A stretch of 43,607 nt of DNA, taken from positions 1-43,607 of the IMG/VR virus record IMGVR_UViG_3300025000_000189; one strand, given 5' to 3'. Under the pieces are notes generated by a model. The model was not told the DNA's origin, searched no databases, and saw nothing but the letters and a program-made list of their open reading frames with translations. Position 1 is the stretch's first letter, and each line of letters starts with the position of its first letter. The translations under genes and the position numbers were made by a program. Source of the DNA: a virus. This document shows positions 14,401 through 20,740 of the stretch, one piece after another.

Positions 14401-15577
14401 ATTTTCCTTCTGAGATAACTATTACCTCGCCAAACGGCGGATTAAACGGATGCCTGTCCTGCCATACGCACCAGATTACCGGGTACGATGGAGCCTTTGG
14501 GAACCTGCTACAGTACCCATCGGTAAGGTATACCAGAACATCAGGCTCCTCTCCAATTTTTTCCAAATATTCAAAAGGCGGTCTAAAATCTGTTCCCCCG
14601 CCGCCTACTATATTGATCTTGTCGGGAGTATCCCCGTTCTCGAACTTCTGCATACTGCTTAGATGCATCTGAGCATCACAGGAAACAACCGTCACCTCGT
14701 CAGGTTGAATGTCTTCTATCAGGCGCATAACATCTGAAGCAAGTTTAGCCTTTAGTTCTCTGCCAACTGAGCCTGAAGAGTCAATCACGATAAAAGGATT
14801 ATGGGCCTTCTCAGAGTACAAACTCGGCATGATGAAATCGCTGTCATATCGCTTGTTTGGACGGCTGAAAGTATAGTCCTCTCGATCCGTAGCTTTAATC
14901 AGCAACTCGGCAAAGGCGTCCTCCCAATTTATCTGAGGCTTAAGAAGCTTCTTGAACAAGTCTTGCAGCTCTTTGGATAAAGCGCCCATCATCATGGCGG
15001 ATTGCAATGCTTCCTGCATACCCTGATTATGCTGGTCGATAAGCTCTTGCCTCTTGGCTTCAGTATTTTGACTACTCGGTAGTTGATCATCGCAGTCTAT
15101 GCCCTCGCCGGAACCTTCTCCGTCTTCGCTCAGATCAGGCGACGGTTTGACTATGCCATTCGATTGCGCGTTGAAGTTTTCGTTCTTGTCTACGTGAACA
15201 AGATCATAGATTTCTTCAAAGGCCAAACCGCGATACTTATATTTGTACGCTACGCCTTCAGGCAAATGGAACTTAGCGTCGTGCAGCAAGTCATTAACCG
15301 CATAGTCCATCGCAAGATTAGCGTCCTCGAAATCCATCTCAGGATGTATCCGCAAGTGATGCCCAAGGAATACATGCGCAACTTCATGCATCATAAAGTA
15401 CTCTTGGACAGTAGGCTTGTAGGCATAAAAGAAGTCAGGATTATACTTGACTACTTTTCCGTCAGTTTCCAGTGTATCTACTTTCTTATCCTCCTCAAAC
15501 GGAAGGCTCAGCAACGTCTTGGTCATGAGCGGGAAACGAACAATAAGCGATGCTCTGATATCTTCTATACTTTTCAT
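14399..15577 (-). CDS. Metallopeptidase-like plus VWA domain protein (DUF2201 type)
   Basis: A 392-residue protein. The N-terminal domain carries HEVAHVFLGHH (residues 64-74), the HExxH zinc site of DUF2201-type metallopeptidase-like proteins. An acidic linker (about 150-170) follows. The C-terminal von Willebrand A domain shows a MIDAS motif IDSSGS (265-270), GGGTDF, and YLTDG. Proteins of this kind pair with MoxR-type AAA ATPases, and the next gene upstream is one. The pair probably remodels or matures a protein complex; the phage target is unknown. The acidic linker contains an in-frame dyad (copy 11) encoding QLPSSQ. Confidence 0.88.
   Translation of the reverse strand: MKSIEDIRASLIVRFPLMTKTLLSLPFEEDKKVDTLETDGKVVKYNPDFFYAYKPTVQEYFMMHEVAHVFLGHHLRIHPEMDFEDANLAMDYAVNDLLHDAKFHLPEGVAYKYKYRGLAFEEIYDLVHVDKNENFNAQSNGIVKPSPDLSEDGEGSGEGIDCDDQLPSSQNTEAKRQELIDQHNQGMQEALQSAMMMGALSKELQDLFKKLLKPQINWEDAFAELLIKATDREDYTFSRPNKRYDSDFIMPSLYSEKAHNPFIVIDSSGSVGRELKAKLASDVMRLIEDIQPDEVTVVSCDAQMHLSSMQKFENGDTPDKINIVGGGGTDFRPPFEYLEKIGEEPDVLVYLTDGYCSRFPKAPSYPVIWCVWQDRHPFNPPFGEVIVISEGK
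15070..15084 (-). repeat. ACTAC/GTAGT dyad, copy 11 (inside VWA gene)
   Basis: GACTAC-TCG-GTAGTT. Read in frame as QLPSSQ (residues 165-170), in the acidic linker between the metallopeptidase and VWA domains. Confidence 0.82.
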
Positions 15578-15602
15578 GGTTTAGTCCTCGCTATACGTTT
15601 TT

Positions 15603-15617
15603 GACTACATGGTAGTT
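15603..15617 (-). repeat. ACTAC/GTAGT dyad, copy 12
   Basis: GACTAC-ATG-GTAGTT in the leader of the VWA gene, about 25 bases upstream of the ATG and followed in sense by AAAA. Confidence 0.85.
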
Positions 15618-15630
15618 AACTTCTAAGTCA

Positions 15631-15659
15631 CAGGGTATAGCACTTCAGATTATACCCTG
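15631..15659 (-). other. Intergenic stem-loop between MoxR and VWA genes
   Basis: CAGGGTATA (15631-15639) pairs with TATACCCTG (15651-15659): 9 perfect base pairs around an 11-base loop. There is no U tract after it on the minus strand, so it may be an attenuator or RNA-processing hairpin rather than a terminator. Dyad copy 12 follows directly in the transcript. Confidence 0.5.
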
Positions 15660-15670
15660 CAAGCTAAAAG

Positions 15671-16804
15671 CTAAAACGACTCGCCATGCTCGATGGCCGT
15701 CAAGTAGATTTGCGGGTTTGAAGCTACCCAAGTACGTGCCTCTTTCGATTTAACCAAAGGCGATTTCATAGCTGCAAGAGTACGCATGAAAATGACCTGA
15801 TACTCTTTCTTCAGTTTTTCGATGTAGGTAAAGAGCTGTTTCGAATGTCTCAACTCGCCCTTGTTCGCCAACATACCGAGCATAGCGTATCTGATATCCA
15901 GGGTATGGTCAATCGGGAAGTCTTCCGGATCGGCAACGACTTCCTCGTACCTTGGCAGCTTGGCATATAGTTTGAGGAAAGCATAAAACTGCCGTCCGTA
16001 CTCTTCCCCAACAGCCGACACACACATTTTTTCTACAAAAGTGGGATTCCCTGCGCCTTGTGTTTGCAAGCTGATAACCAGCTGAAGAGCCTTACCGAGT
16101 TTTTCCCAAAGACGCGGGCAAGGCGATTTCTCCATACCAACATTGGGCTTAAAGTCGCAAAGAGCGCCAGGGGTATAGTTCAAGAAATCCGTGACTACAT
16201 GAGGTAGTTGTTTTTTGAACCAGTAGTCTCGGAAAGAATCCTGGTCAGGCACCAGCTCAACGATATACCCGAAACGCGATTTCACCGGCTCAAGTAGCCC
16301 CTTCACGCCAGCTTTGTGTTCGCGTCCGTTTGTGGCTGCGATGATGTGTACGCAATCGGGTATCCTGTTCCCGCATAACTCACGACTGCCGAGAAACTGC
16401 ATGTATCCAGCCTGAAGGCTATAGGGCGACTGACCGAAGTCATCAATGAACCAGAACATAGGCTCTCTTGCGTCCATGATCTTGAGCATGTTACCAAATG
16501 GCAAGAACGTAGCTATGTCCTGCGTAACTGGCTTTGCCGGTTCTTCGCCGTTGAGCATGCAATCAAGGGCGTCCTGCTCAGGCGTAACGACACGAGTAGC
16601 TTTTGCCGGATAGCCTTTGATATCGGTTGGATCTTCAACGGCGGGATGCGCAAGCTGCAAGCCAAAGCCATTCTCTTTTGCGTACTCGACTATACCGACA
16701 GTCTTACCTATTCCAGGTTCACCCACGATAAGCAGATTGTCGCCTGTCTTGACGCAAAGGTCGATGAAATCGGGTAATTCTTGATGCGTGATTTTTGGTA
16801 ACAT
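15671..16804 (-). CDS. MoxR-type AAA+ ATPase
   Basis: A 377-residue AAA_5/MoxR-like ATPase with Walker A GEPGIGKT (about 28-35), a DPTDIKGYPA stretch, Walker B FWFIDDFGQ, sensor 1 IIAATNGREH and an arginine-containing VKSRFGY segment. MoxR ATPases act with VWA-domain partners to remodel or load metals or cofactors into target proteins. The adjacent VWA/metallopeptidase gene fits that pairing. AAGGAG lies about 10 bases before the ATG. Dyad copy 13 is in frame and encodes QLPHVV, in the part after the ATPase core. Confidence 0.88.
   Translation of the reverse strand: MLPKITHQELPDFIDLCVKTGDNLLIVGEPGIGKTVGIVEYAKENGFGLQLAHPAVEDPTDIKGYPAKATRVVTPEQDALDCMLNGEEPAKPVTQDIATFLPFGNMLKIMDAREPMFWFIDDFGQSPYSLQAGYMQFLGSRELCGNRIPDCVHIIAATNGREHKAGVKGLLEPVKSRFGYIVELVPDQDSFRDYWFKKQLPHVVTDFLNYTPGALCDFKPNVGMEKSPCPRLWEKLGKALQLVISLQTQGAGNPTFVEKMCVSAVGEEYGRQFYAFLKLYAKLPRYEEVVADPEDFPIDHTLDIRYAMLGMLANKGELRHSKQLFTYIEKLKKEYQVIFMRTLAAMKSPLVKSKEARTWVASNPQIYLTAIEHGESF
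16193..16209 (-). repeat. ACTAC/GTAGT dyad, copy 13 (inside MoxR gene)
   Basis: GACTAC-ATGAG-GTAGTT, spacer 5. Read in frame as KQLPHVVT, just after the ATPase core. Confidence 0.8.
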
Positions 16805-16843
16805 AGTCTTCTCTCCTTCAGTTATGGTTTTTCTGGTTTTATA

Positions 16844-17059
16844 CTACAAATAAAGATCCGGAATTTCCAACATGGTGTATCCGAGAGACTTCCAGGCTTC
16901 CGAGATATCGCCTCTTAGATTGCCATTCAGTATCATAGCGAAGGCTATTTCGAGAAGTCGCTCTTGCTCTTTTTCAGAAAGATGAGCAACTGCTCTTTCC
17001 GCCCATCGCCAAATTGCCAACCTTGCTTTTGCTTCACTACTTGATATCATTTTAGGCAT
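16844..17059 (-). CDS. Small helical protein of unknown function
   Basis: A 71-residue, largely helical protein (SEAKARLAIWRWAERAVAHL, then EKEQERLLEIAFAM) without membrane segments or metal motifs. It is preceded by a leader containing GAAGGAG and dyad copy 14. It is the first gene after the promoter at 17145-17173, with three CATATATG boxes between promoter and gene. That position is one where a regulator or host-takeover protein would be expected, but nothing in the sequence identifies it. Confidence 0.65.
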   Translation of the reverse strand: MPKMISSSEAKARLAIWRWAERAVAHLSEKEQERLLEIAFAMILNGNLRGDISEAWKSLGYTMLEIPDLYL

Positions 17060-17079
17060 TTTCAGCTCCTTCAGATTTT

Positions 17080-17094
17080 GACTACATGGTAGTT
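17080..17094 (-). repeat. ACTAC/GTAGT dyad, copy 14
   Basis: GACTAC-ATG-GTAGTT. In sense it is followed by AAAATCTGAAGGAG, a leader shared with copy 15 and partly with copy 16. Confidence 0.87.
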
Positions 17095-17106
17095 ATTTTA
17101 TTAAGC

Positions 17107-17135
17107 CATATATGCCCATATATGCCCCATATATG
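17107..17135. promoter_or_regulatory. Three CATATATG boxes downstream of a promoter
   Basis: CATATATG at 17107-17114, 17117-17124 and 17128-17135, separated by 2 and 3 bases of C. They lie just downstream of the start expected from the promoter at 17145-17173, an operator-like position. Confidence 0.7.
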
Positions 17136-17144
17136 CAAGACTAG

Positions 17145-17173
17145 ACTATAACACGTAGGTTGACTCGTGTCAA
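17145..17173 (-). promoter_or_regulatory. Sigma70 promoter flanked by CATATATG boxes
   Basis: On the minus strand TTGACA (17173-17168), 17 bp, TATAGT (17150-17145). The -35 lies inside the palindrome TTGACTCGTGTCAA (17160-17173). CATATATG boxes lie both downstream (three) and upstream (two), so this promoter is probably regulated. Confidence 0.82.
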
Positions 17174-17185
17174 GAAAAATCGTTG

Positions 17186-17203
17186 CATATATGGGCATAT
17201 ATG
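17186..17203. promoter_or_regulatory. Two CATATATG boxes upstream of a promoter
   Basis: CATATATG at 17186-17193 and 17196-17203, a 10-base period, directly upstream of the -35 of the 17145-17173 promoter and before the 3' end of the 91-residue gene. Confidence 0.7.
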
Positions 17204-17211
17204 GATTTGAC

Positions 17212-17487
17212 TTAATCTGCTCTCGGATCTTCATCACGACGATGACAACTTGTACCCGCTTTGTAGTGTGCCTTTATCGGATTACGGATAATCAGATTGT
17301 AAGGACGTTCCGGAACCTTGCACCAAAAGACAGTAAGTACCTCTCCGTTTTTGTGGAAAACATCATACCATCTTTTCTGGGGAACCATTCCTCTTTCCAT
17401 ATCCAGCCATTTTACAAATTCGTCCCAATTGCGGAACGTCCTTTGTAGGCAATTGAAACATCTATGACAGCCTTTTCTTACGATCAT
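17212..17487 (-). CDS. Small protein with zinc-knuckle-like N-terminus
   Basis: A 91-residue protein starting MIVRKGCHRCFNC, three cysteines in a CxxCxxC pattern suited to metal binding, followed by a basic, aromatic body with no recognised fold. A further cysteine and histidine near the C-terminus (TSCHRR) could complete a site. GAGGT precedes the ATG and overlaps the stop of the small membrane gene upstream. A frame also exists on the plus strand here, but the ribosome site and gene direction favour this one. Confidence 0.6.
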   Translation of the reverse strand: MIVRKGCHRCFNCLQRTFRNWDEFVKWLDMERGMVPQKRWYDVFHKNGEVLTVFWCKVPERPYNLIIRNPIKAHYKAGTSCHRRDEDPRAD

Positions 17488-17495
17488 ATTCTACC

Positions 17496-17621
17496 TCAGA
17501 GATTACGAGACGATAGTCCGATAGCAAAGCCTATTAAAAGCCCTATAACATAAGTGCCAGCTACCGCTTGCCAGAAATACCTTTTACTGATAACAAGTAG
17601 TTTTTGATTGTCCAATTTCAT
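17496..17621 (-). CDS. 41-residue single-pass membrane protein
   Basis: ATG 17621, with AAGGAG about 10 bases upstream, encodes 41 residues: a short charged start (MKLDNQKLL), then a hydrophobic glycine-rich helix (about residues 18-36, including GTYVIGLLIGFAIG). It resembles small phage membrane peptides such as antiholins or transport modulators, but no function can be assigned. The leader is nearly identical to the one at 17059, including dyad copy 15 placed on its far side. Confidence 0.6.
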   Translation of the reverse strand: MKLDNQKLLVISKRYFWQAVAGTYVIGLLIGFAIGLSSRNL

Positions 17622-17646
17622 GGTAATTAAGACTCCTTCAGATTTT

Positions 17647-17661
17647 AACTACATGGTAGTT
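17647..17661 (-). repeat. ACTAC/GTAGT dyad, copy 15
   Basis: AACTAC-ATG-GTAGTT. It contains the TAG stop of the pentapeptide-repeat gene (17649-17651) and leads into AAAATCTGAAGGAG before the 41-residue membrane gene. Confidence 0.87.
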
Positions 17662-18437
17662 AGATCGTCTCGATAGCTGCAAAAAGAATTAACGATATCT
17701 TTCGGGATCGAGGCTAAAAACTTCTTGTTAATCTCGCTTAAAGCTGACCAATCTTGTCTTGTAAGATGATATACAATTTGCGAGAAAAGCCTATCATCGC
17801 CTTTTACTTTCGTACCGCCACAATGATAAGGAATACCAGACGAAAGATCGAGATCGGCCCCTCTGAGATCGGCCCTTCTGAGATTGGCCCCTCTGAGATT
17901 GGCCCTTCTGAGATTGGCCCTTCTGAGATTGGCCCTTTCGAGATTGGCCCTTTCGAGATTGGCCCATTCGAGATTGGCCTCTTCGAGATTAGCCCCTTTG
18001 AGATTAGCCCCGCTGAGATTGGCCCTTTCGAGATTGGCCTCTTCGAGATTAGCCCCTTTGAGATCGGCCCCTTTGAGATTAGCCCCGCTGAGATTGGCCC
18101 TTTCGAGATTGGCCCTTTCGAGATTGGCCCATTCGAGATTGGCCTCTTCGAGATTAGCCCCTTTGAGATCGGCCCCTTTGAGATTAGCCCCGCTGAGATT
18201 GGCCCTTTCGAGATTGGCCCATTCGAGATTGGCCCATTCGAGATTGGCCTCTTCGAGATTAGCCCCTTTGAGATCGGCCCCTCTGAGATTAGCCCCTCTG
18301 AGATCGGCCCTTTTGAGATCGGCCCTGCTGAGATCGGCCCTGCTGAGATCGGCTTTGTGCTTTTCCGCCAATTGAATCAGATTTAAATTATCATCTGAAA
18401 ACATTTCTTTTCCGTAAACATCAAGTATCTTTGCCAT
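17649..18437 (-). CDS. Pentapeptide-repeat protein
   Basis: A 262-residue protein. Residues 28-198 or so are consecutive A(D/N)LxX pentapeptides (ADLSR, ANLEE, ANLEW, ANLKG and others), which fold as a right-handed quadrilateral beta helix. A C-terminal domain of about 60 residues follows (HCGGTKVKGDDRLFS, then YHLTRQDWSALSE), also seen after other pentapeptide repeats. Some members (Qnr, MfpA) mimic DNA and bind gyrase, so topoisomerase modulation is possible but unproven. The DNA repeats at both 15-base and larger scale, showing internal duplication. Long open frames on the other strand here are by-products of the repeats. Confidence 0.88.
   Translation of the reverse strand: MAKILDVYGKEMFSDDNLNLIQLAEKHKADLSRADLSRADLKRADLRGANLRGADLKGANLEEANLEWANLEWANLERANLSGANLKGADLKGANLEEANLEWANLERANLERANLSGANLKGADLKGANLEEANLERANLSGANLKGANLEEANLEWANLERANLERANLRRANLRRANLRGANLRRADLRGADLDLSSGIPYHCGGTKVKGDDRLFSQIVYHLTRQDWSALSEINKKFLASIPKDIVNSFCSYRDDLTTM
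17851..18350 (-). repeat. 15-bp tandem repeat array encoding pentapeptides
   Basis: On the plus strand the unit is GAGAT(T/C)(G/A)GCCCxTxx, repeated about 33 times without indels. Larger blocks also recur, for example SGANLKGADLKGANLEEANL coded three times with small changes, so the array grew by unequal duplication. Confidence 0.85.
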
Positions 18438-18463
18438 TTCGTTTTTACTCCATATCAGATTTT

Positions 18464-18478
18464 GACTACGTGGTAGTT
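18464..18478 (-). repeat. ACTAC/GTAGT dyad, copy 16
   Basis: GACTAC-GTG-GTAGTT in the leader of the pentapeptide-repeat gene, followed in sense by AAAATCTGA, like copies 14 and 15. Confidence 0.86.
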
Positions 18479-18528
18479 AAGAATGAAAAGAATATTCGCT
18501 TCCTCGCCAAACAGCGCCGATAGTATAG

Positions 18529-18536
18529 CATATATG
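18529..18536. promoter_or_regulatory. CATATATG box next to a -10-like sequence
   Basis: CATATATG next to TATACT on the minus strand (18526-18521), with no good -35 at normal spacing. It may be an activator-dependent or weak promoter for the pentapeptide-repeat gene, with the box in the -10/-35 spacer. Confidence 0.4.
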
Positions 18537-18538
18537 GA

Positions 18539-18721
18539 TTAGGACAAAAGTAAAGTGTTTACAGAATGATTTTCAATCTGCTTTGTGTCGCTGATATTTT
18601 CAATTTCGTATTCAATATCAACAAAGCTATCCTCGAAAGGAGTTTGCTCGAAAAGGTTTACAGGACGAAAAATGATTATTTCGATGATTAGACCGGGGGC
18701 AACTTCAACTTGCTTTGTCAT
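18539..18721 (-). CDS. Small acidic protein of unknown function
   Basis: A 60-residue protein with a hydrophobic beta-like start (VAPGLIIEIIIFRPVNLF) and an acidic middle (EDSFVDIEYEIENIS). AAAGGAG about 10 bases upstream of the ATG supports it. It follows the terminator at 18792-18821, so it starts a new unit or depends on readthrough. No family is recognised. Confidence 0.6.
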   Translation of the reverse strand: MTKQVEVAPGLIIEIIIFRPVNLFEQTPFEDSFVDIEYEIENISDTKQIENHSVNTLLLS

Positions 18722-18791
18722 GGTATGCTACTCCTTTGGATATGGTTTTTTCTGTTTTAGTACTGCTTACGTCTGCTTTGTGAGCATTATG

Positions 18792-18821
18792 AAAAAGGCC
18801 AATCTGCTAGACTGGCCTTTT
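18792..18821 (-). terminator. Bidirectional intrinsic terminator after the 462-residue gene
   Basis: AAAAGGCCA (18793-18801) pairs with TGGCCTTTT (18813-18821) around an 11-base loop. On the minus strand the stem is followed by a U run from the A tract at 18792-18796. On the plus strand four T close the stem, so it can act both ways. Confidence 0.85.
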
Positions 18822-18852
18822 CGGTAATGCCTACAATGAGAATCGTTCTCGT

Positions 18853-19866
18853 TTAGCTGTCAAGTCCAGCAAGCAAATCTTCCTGGCTTCCGGCTTCTTC
18901 GATCATTTCGTTGAGAATCGGAAGAACCGATTGATCCGAGTTGAGCCACGACTTGAGATCTTCCGGCGACAATTTAGCGGCAAGTCGGGACATTTCCGCC
19001 ATAGCCTTTTCGGGATTAAACGGCGTCTTGTCGGAAGCGGTGTTTTTCGAATCTGCCGGGAGTCCCGTACCGCCGGAAGTGGTTGCACGTTTTTTCGCAT
19101 CAGGATTCAATTTCGTGAACATACGGGCGGCACGATTTACCATGTGACCGGGACCGTCATGGCCACTTGCGGCTTCTGCGTCATACACACCCTTGTACCC
19201 TGCCGGAACAGTGAAGCCGTCAACTTCAAACGGAATACCGTCTTTGTTAAGCTTCTCAGGCCAACGACCTTCAGCGAAAATGTCAGCGATGAGTCCCTTG
19301 ACCGAGTAAGCATATTTTGTGGCAATTGGTGCCCATACCGAGACAAGCTCTTTCTCGGTTTTCTCCGTAACCTCAACGGCTTTCGCCAACATGTCGAATA
19401 CAGGAGTTGCGCCGTCTGCATTCGGATTCTCAGGACGTTTCGGGGGCGCAGGTGGAGTTGCCGTTTTTTCTTCTTTTTTGGCTTTTTCGGCGGTATCGGT
19501 TTTCATAGCTTTTTCCTTATTGCCGGGTGACTGCTCACGTTCGACGGTTTGAGTTGATGCCGGTTTGCTGGCGGTTTGAGTAGCTGATACAGGGGCGACA
19601 AGACCCTTAATGGCGGTATGCTTCAACACATCGCCTTTCGTATTGAGGGACTGAATACATGCAATAAGGCTCTTATCGGTTGCTTCCTGAATTTTGATCT
19701 TTTGCTTTTCGCCGTCTCTGGCAATGGTAACAATCTGTTCAGTGAACATAACGTGACAATCGGCCTTCGAAGAGTAGACGCCATCCTTGACAGCCCAACC
19801 ATTTTTAATAAGAGCTGACTGAATTTTGTTCACATCGACATAAGTAGCAGCGGTTTTAGTTTCCAT
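18853..19866 (-). CDS. Probable shorter in-frame product from internal start
   Basis: The internal ATG at 19866 has an excellent AAAAGGAG site 9 bases upstream. A TTGACA-17-TATAGT promoter lies about 85-110 bases upstream (19951-19979), inside the coding sequence of the longer form. The product would be 337 residues sharing the C-terminal part of the 462-residue protein. Nested in-frame genes of this kind are known in phages (lambda C/Nu3 is one example). The signals are seen; the shorter protein is inferred. Confidence 0.6.
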   Translation of the reverse strand: METKTAATYVDVNKIQSALIKNGWAVKDGVYSSKADCHVMFTEQIVTIARDGEKQKIKIQEATDKSLIACIQSLNTKGDVLKHTAIKGLVAPVSATQTASKPASTQTVEREQSPGNKEKAMKTDTAEKAKKEEKTATPPAPPKRPENPNADGATPVFDMLAKAVEVTEKTEKELVSVWAPIATKYAYSVKGLIADIFAEGRWPEKLNKDGIPFEVDGFTVPAGYKGVYDAEAASGHDGPGHMVNRAARMFTKLNPDAKKRATTSGGTGLPADSKNTASDKTPFNPEKAMAEMSRLAAKLSPEDLKSWLNSDQSVLPILNEMIEEAGSQEDLLAGLDS

Positions 19867-20241
19867 GGTATTTACTCCTTTTGTTTTGTTGGTTGTAGGT
19901 GCCTGGCTCGCTTCAGGCTGTTTCGTTTCGAGTACTGGTAAAGAACCTTTACTATAGTAACTGTTCGCTACCCTGTCAAGAAAAAGTTTTAGGTTAGGCT
20001 TATCCGCAAATTTTATTGTGCTGGCCTGTCCTTTTTCAACAATTATCAGGGTATCATCAACAACTTTCACCGTTGCGCAGTGACTACCTGACATTTGAAT
20101 CTCATAGGTTGACTTACTGACCAACACGGCATTTACTGCCATGAATCTAGTATGAAGGCTATGATGAATATCTTTGATTTGTTTGGTTGACAAGGTGGCG
20201 AAGTCTACTTTTTTGGTCTGGTTTGCGGTTTGTTTCGACAT
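18853..20241 (-). CDS. Unknown early protein, 462 residues, with internal start
   Basis: A 462-residue soluble protein with no recognised family. It begins with a domain of about 95 residues, has a linker (EASQAPTTNKTKGVN), then a second region (from METKTAATYVDVNKIQ) that looks loosely like a repeat of the first. A charged Lys/Glu/Pro linker and a C-terminal domain (FDMLAKAVEVTEKTEKELVS, then GFTVPAGYKG) follow, ending GSQEDLLAGLDS. AGGAGG precedes ATG 20241. It is the largest gene close to the leftward control promoter, so it should be made early and strongly. The acidic Leu ending matches that of replication proteins here, suggesting a shared partner. Confidence 0.75.
   Translation of the reverse strand: MSKQTANQTKKVDFATLSTKQIKDIHHSLHTRFMAVNAVLVSKSTYEIQMSGSHCATVKVVDDTLIIVEKGQASTIKFADKPNLKLFLDRVANSYYSKGSLPVLETKQPEASQAPTTNKTKGVNTMETKTAATYVDVNKIQSALIKNGWAVKDGVYSSKADCHVMFTEQIVTIARDGEKQKIKIQEATDKSLIACIQSLNTKGDVLKHTAIKGLVAPVSATQTASKPASTQTVEREQSPGNKEKAMKTDTAEKAKKEEKTATPPAPPKRPENPNADGATPVFDMLAKAVEVTEKTEKELVSVWAPIATKYAYSVKGLIADIFAEGRWPEKLNKDGIPFEVDGFTVPAGYKGVYDAEAASGHDGPGHMVNRAARMFTKLNPDAKKRATTSGGTGLPADSKNTASDKTPFNPEKAMAEMSRLAAKLSPEDLKSWLNSDQSVLPILNEMIEEAGSQEDLLAGLDS
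19951..19979 (-). promoter_or_regulatory. Sigma70 promoter inside the 462-residue gene
   Basis: On the minus strand TTGACA (19979-19974), 17 bp, TATAGT (19956-19951), the same hexamers as the promoter at 17145. Transcription would begin near 19944, ahead of the internal start at 19866. Confidence 0.7.
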
Positions 20242-20281
20242 GGTAATATCCTCCTGGTTTGATGTGCTGTTGCTGGTTTAT

Positions 20282-20296
20282 GACTACTCAGTAGTT
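20282..20296 (-). repeat. ACTAC/GTAGT dyad, copy 17
   Basis: GACTAC-TCA-GTAGTT. Its arm encodes the last two residues (NY) and its spacer is the TGA stop of the 62-residue gene. It also heads the leader of the 462-residue gene. Confidence 0.86.
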
Positions 20297-20476
20297 AATA
20301 TCAAGGCGTTTTATATCACAGCGCCATTCTTCCATTAAACTAGCTGCGCGATAGTAAGAACCGTCTTTACAAGTAATGTCCACACTCGTTACTTGTTTAG
20401 GCTCAAATTTGTGAATTGAAGTTACGAACATTGCAACTATACCAATTACTACTATTGTCATTATTGCTTTTCTCAT
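20288..20476 (-). CDS. Small membrane-anchored protein, first gene of leftward unit
   Basis: A 62-residue protein with an N-terminal transmembrane or signal-anchor segment (KAIMTIVVIGIVAMFVTSI, about 3-21) followed by a short polar domain with two cysteines (ITCKDGSYYRAASLMEEWRC) that could form a disulfide outside the membrane. CGGAG precedes the ATG. It is the first gene after the leftward control promoter, so it should be among the earliest expressed. Envelope-targeted early roles such as superinfection exclusion are possible, but nothing identifies one. Confidence 0.65.
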   Translation of the reverse strand: MRKAIMTIVVIGIVAMFVTSIHKFEPKQVTSVDITCKDGSYYRAASLMEEWRCDIKRLDINY

Positions 20477-20509
20477 TTCAGTATCTCCGTTTGTTGAGTT
20501 GTTGGCTAT

Positions 20510-20525
20510 TTAAGCTTTCGCTTAA
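20510..20525 (-). other. GNRA-tetraloop hairpin in the leftward leader
   Basis: On the minus-strand RNA, UUAAGC-GAAA-GCUUAA: a 6-bp stem with a GAAA tetraloop about 13 bases after the predicted start. It could stabilise the 5' end of the early transcript. Confidence 0.45.
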
Positions 20526-20544
20526 CCTGTGGTGTTTTTATTTT

Positions 20545-20574
20545 ATCTTACCAGTTTTGAAAGTGTGTTGTCAA
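20545..20574 (-). promoter_or_regulatory. Leftward control-region promoter
   Basis: On the minus strand TTGACA (20574-20569), 18 bp, TAAGAT (20550-20545), preceded by TGG, an extended -10. Transcription would start near 20538 and enter the minus-strand gene block. Dyad copy 18 lies 18 bases upstream of the -35. Confidence 0.75.
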
Positions 20575-20592
20575 TAGCAAAAATGAAAAAAT

Positions 20593-20607
20593 AACTACTC
20601 GGTAGTT
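20593..20607. repeat. ACTAC/GTAGT dyad, copy 18
   Basis: AACTAC-TCG-GTAGTT, symmetric, upstream of the -35 of the leftward promoter; compare copy 20 at the rightward promoter. Confidence 0.85.
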
Positions 20608-20659
20608 AAAATAACTCTCCGTGATACCGTTTAACGGAGCTGGCACCGGTTGAAATGGG

Positions 20660-20667
20660 CATATATG
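20660..20667. promoter_or_regulatory. CATATATG box, control region left 1
   Basis: CATATATG in GGGCATATATGGC, in the left arm of the long inverted repeat. Confidence 0.6.
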
Positions 20668-20732
20668 GCATGAACGGAGCTGGCACCGATCCATTTCGAC
20701 TGCTAGTCCGGTTAGGCTTTGTCTATGTGGAG

Positions 20733-20740
20733 CATATATG
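20733..20740. promoter_or_regulatory. CATATATG box, control region left 2
   Basis: CATATATG in GAGCATATATGGG; its mirror copy is at 21237-21244. Confidence 0.6.

Noticed and set aside
17754-18386. Long plus-strand open frames over the pentapeptide array (IGPSEIGPFE-type and RLALLRLAL-type)
   Set aside because: They arise because a 15-base repeat without stops in one frame is often open in others; they lack a ribosome site and run against the operon.
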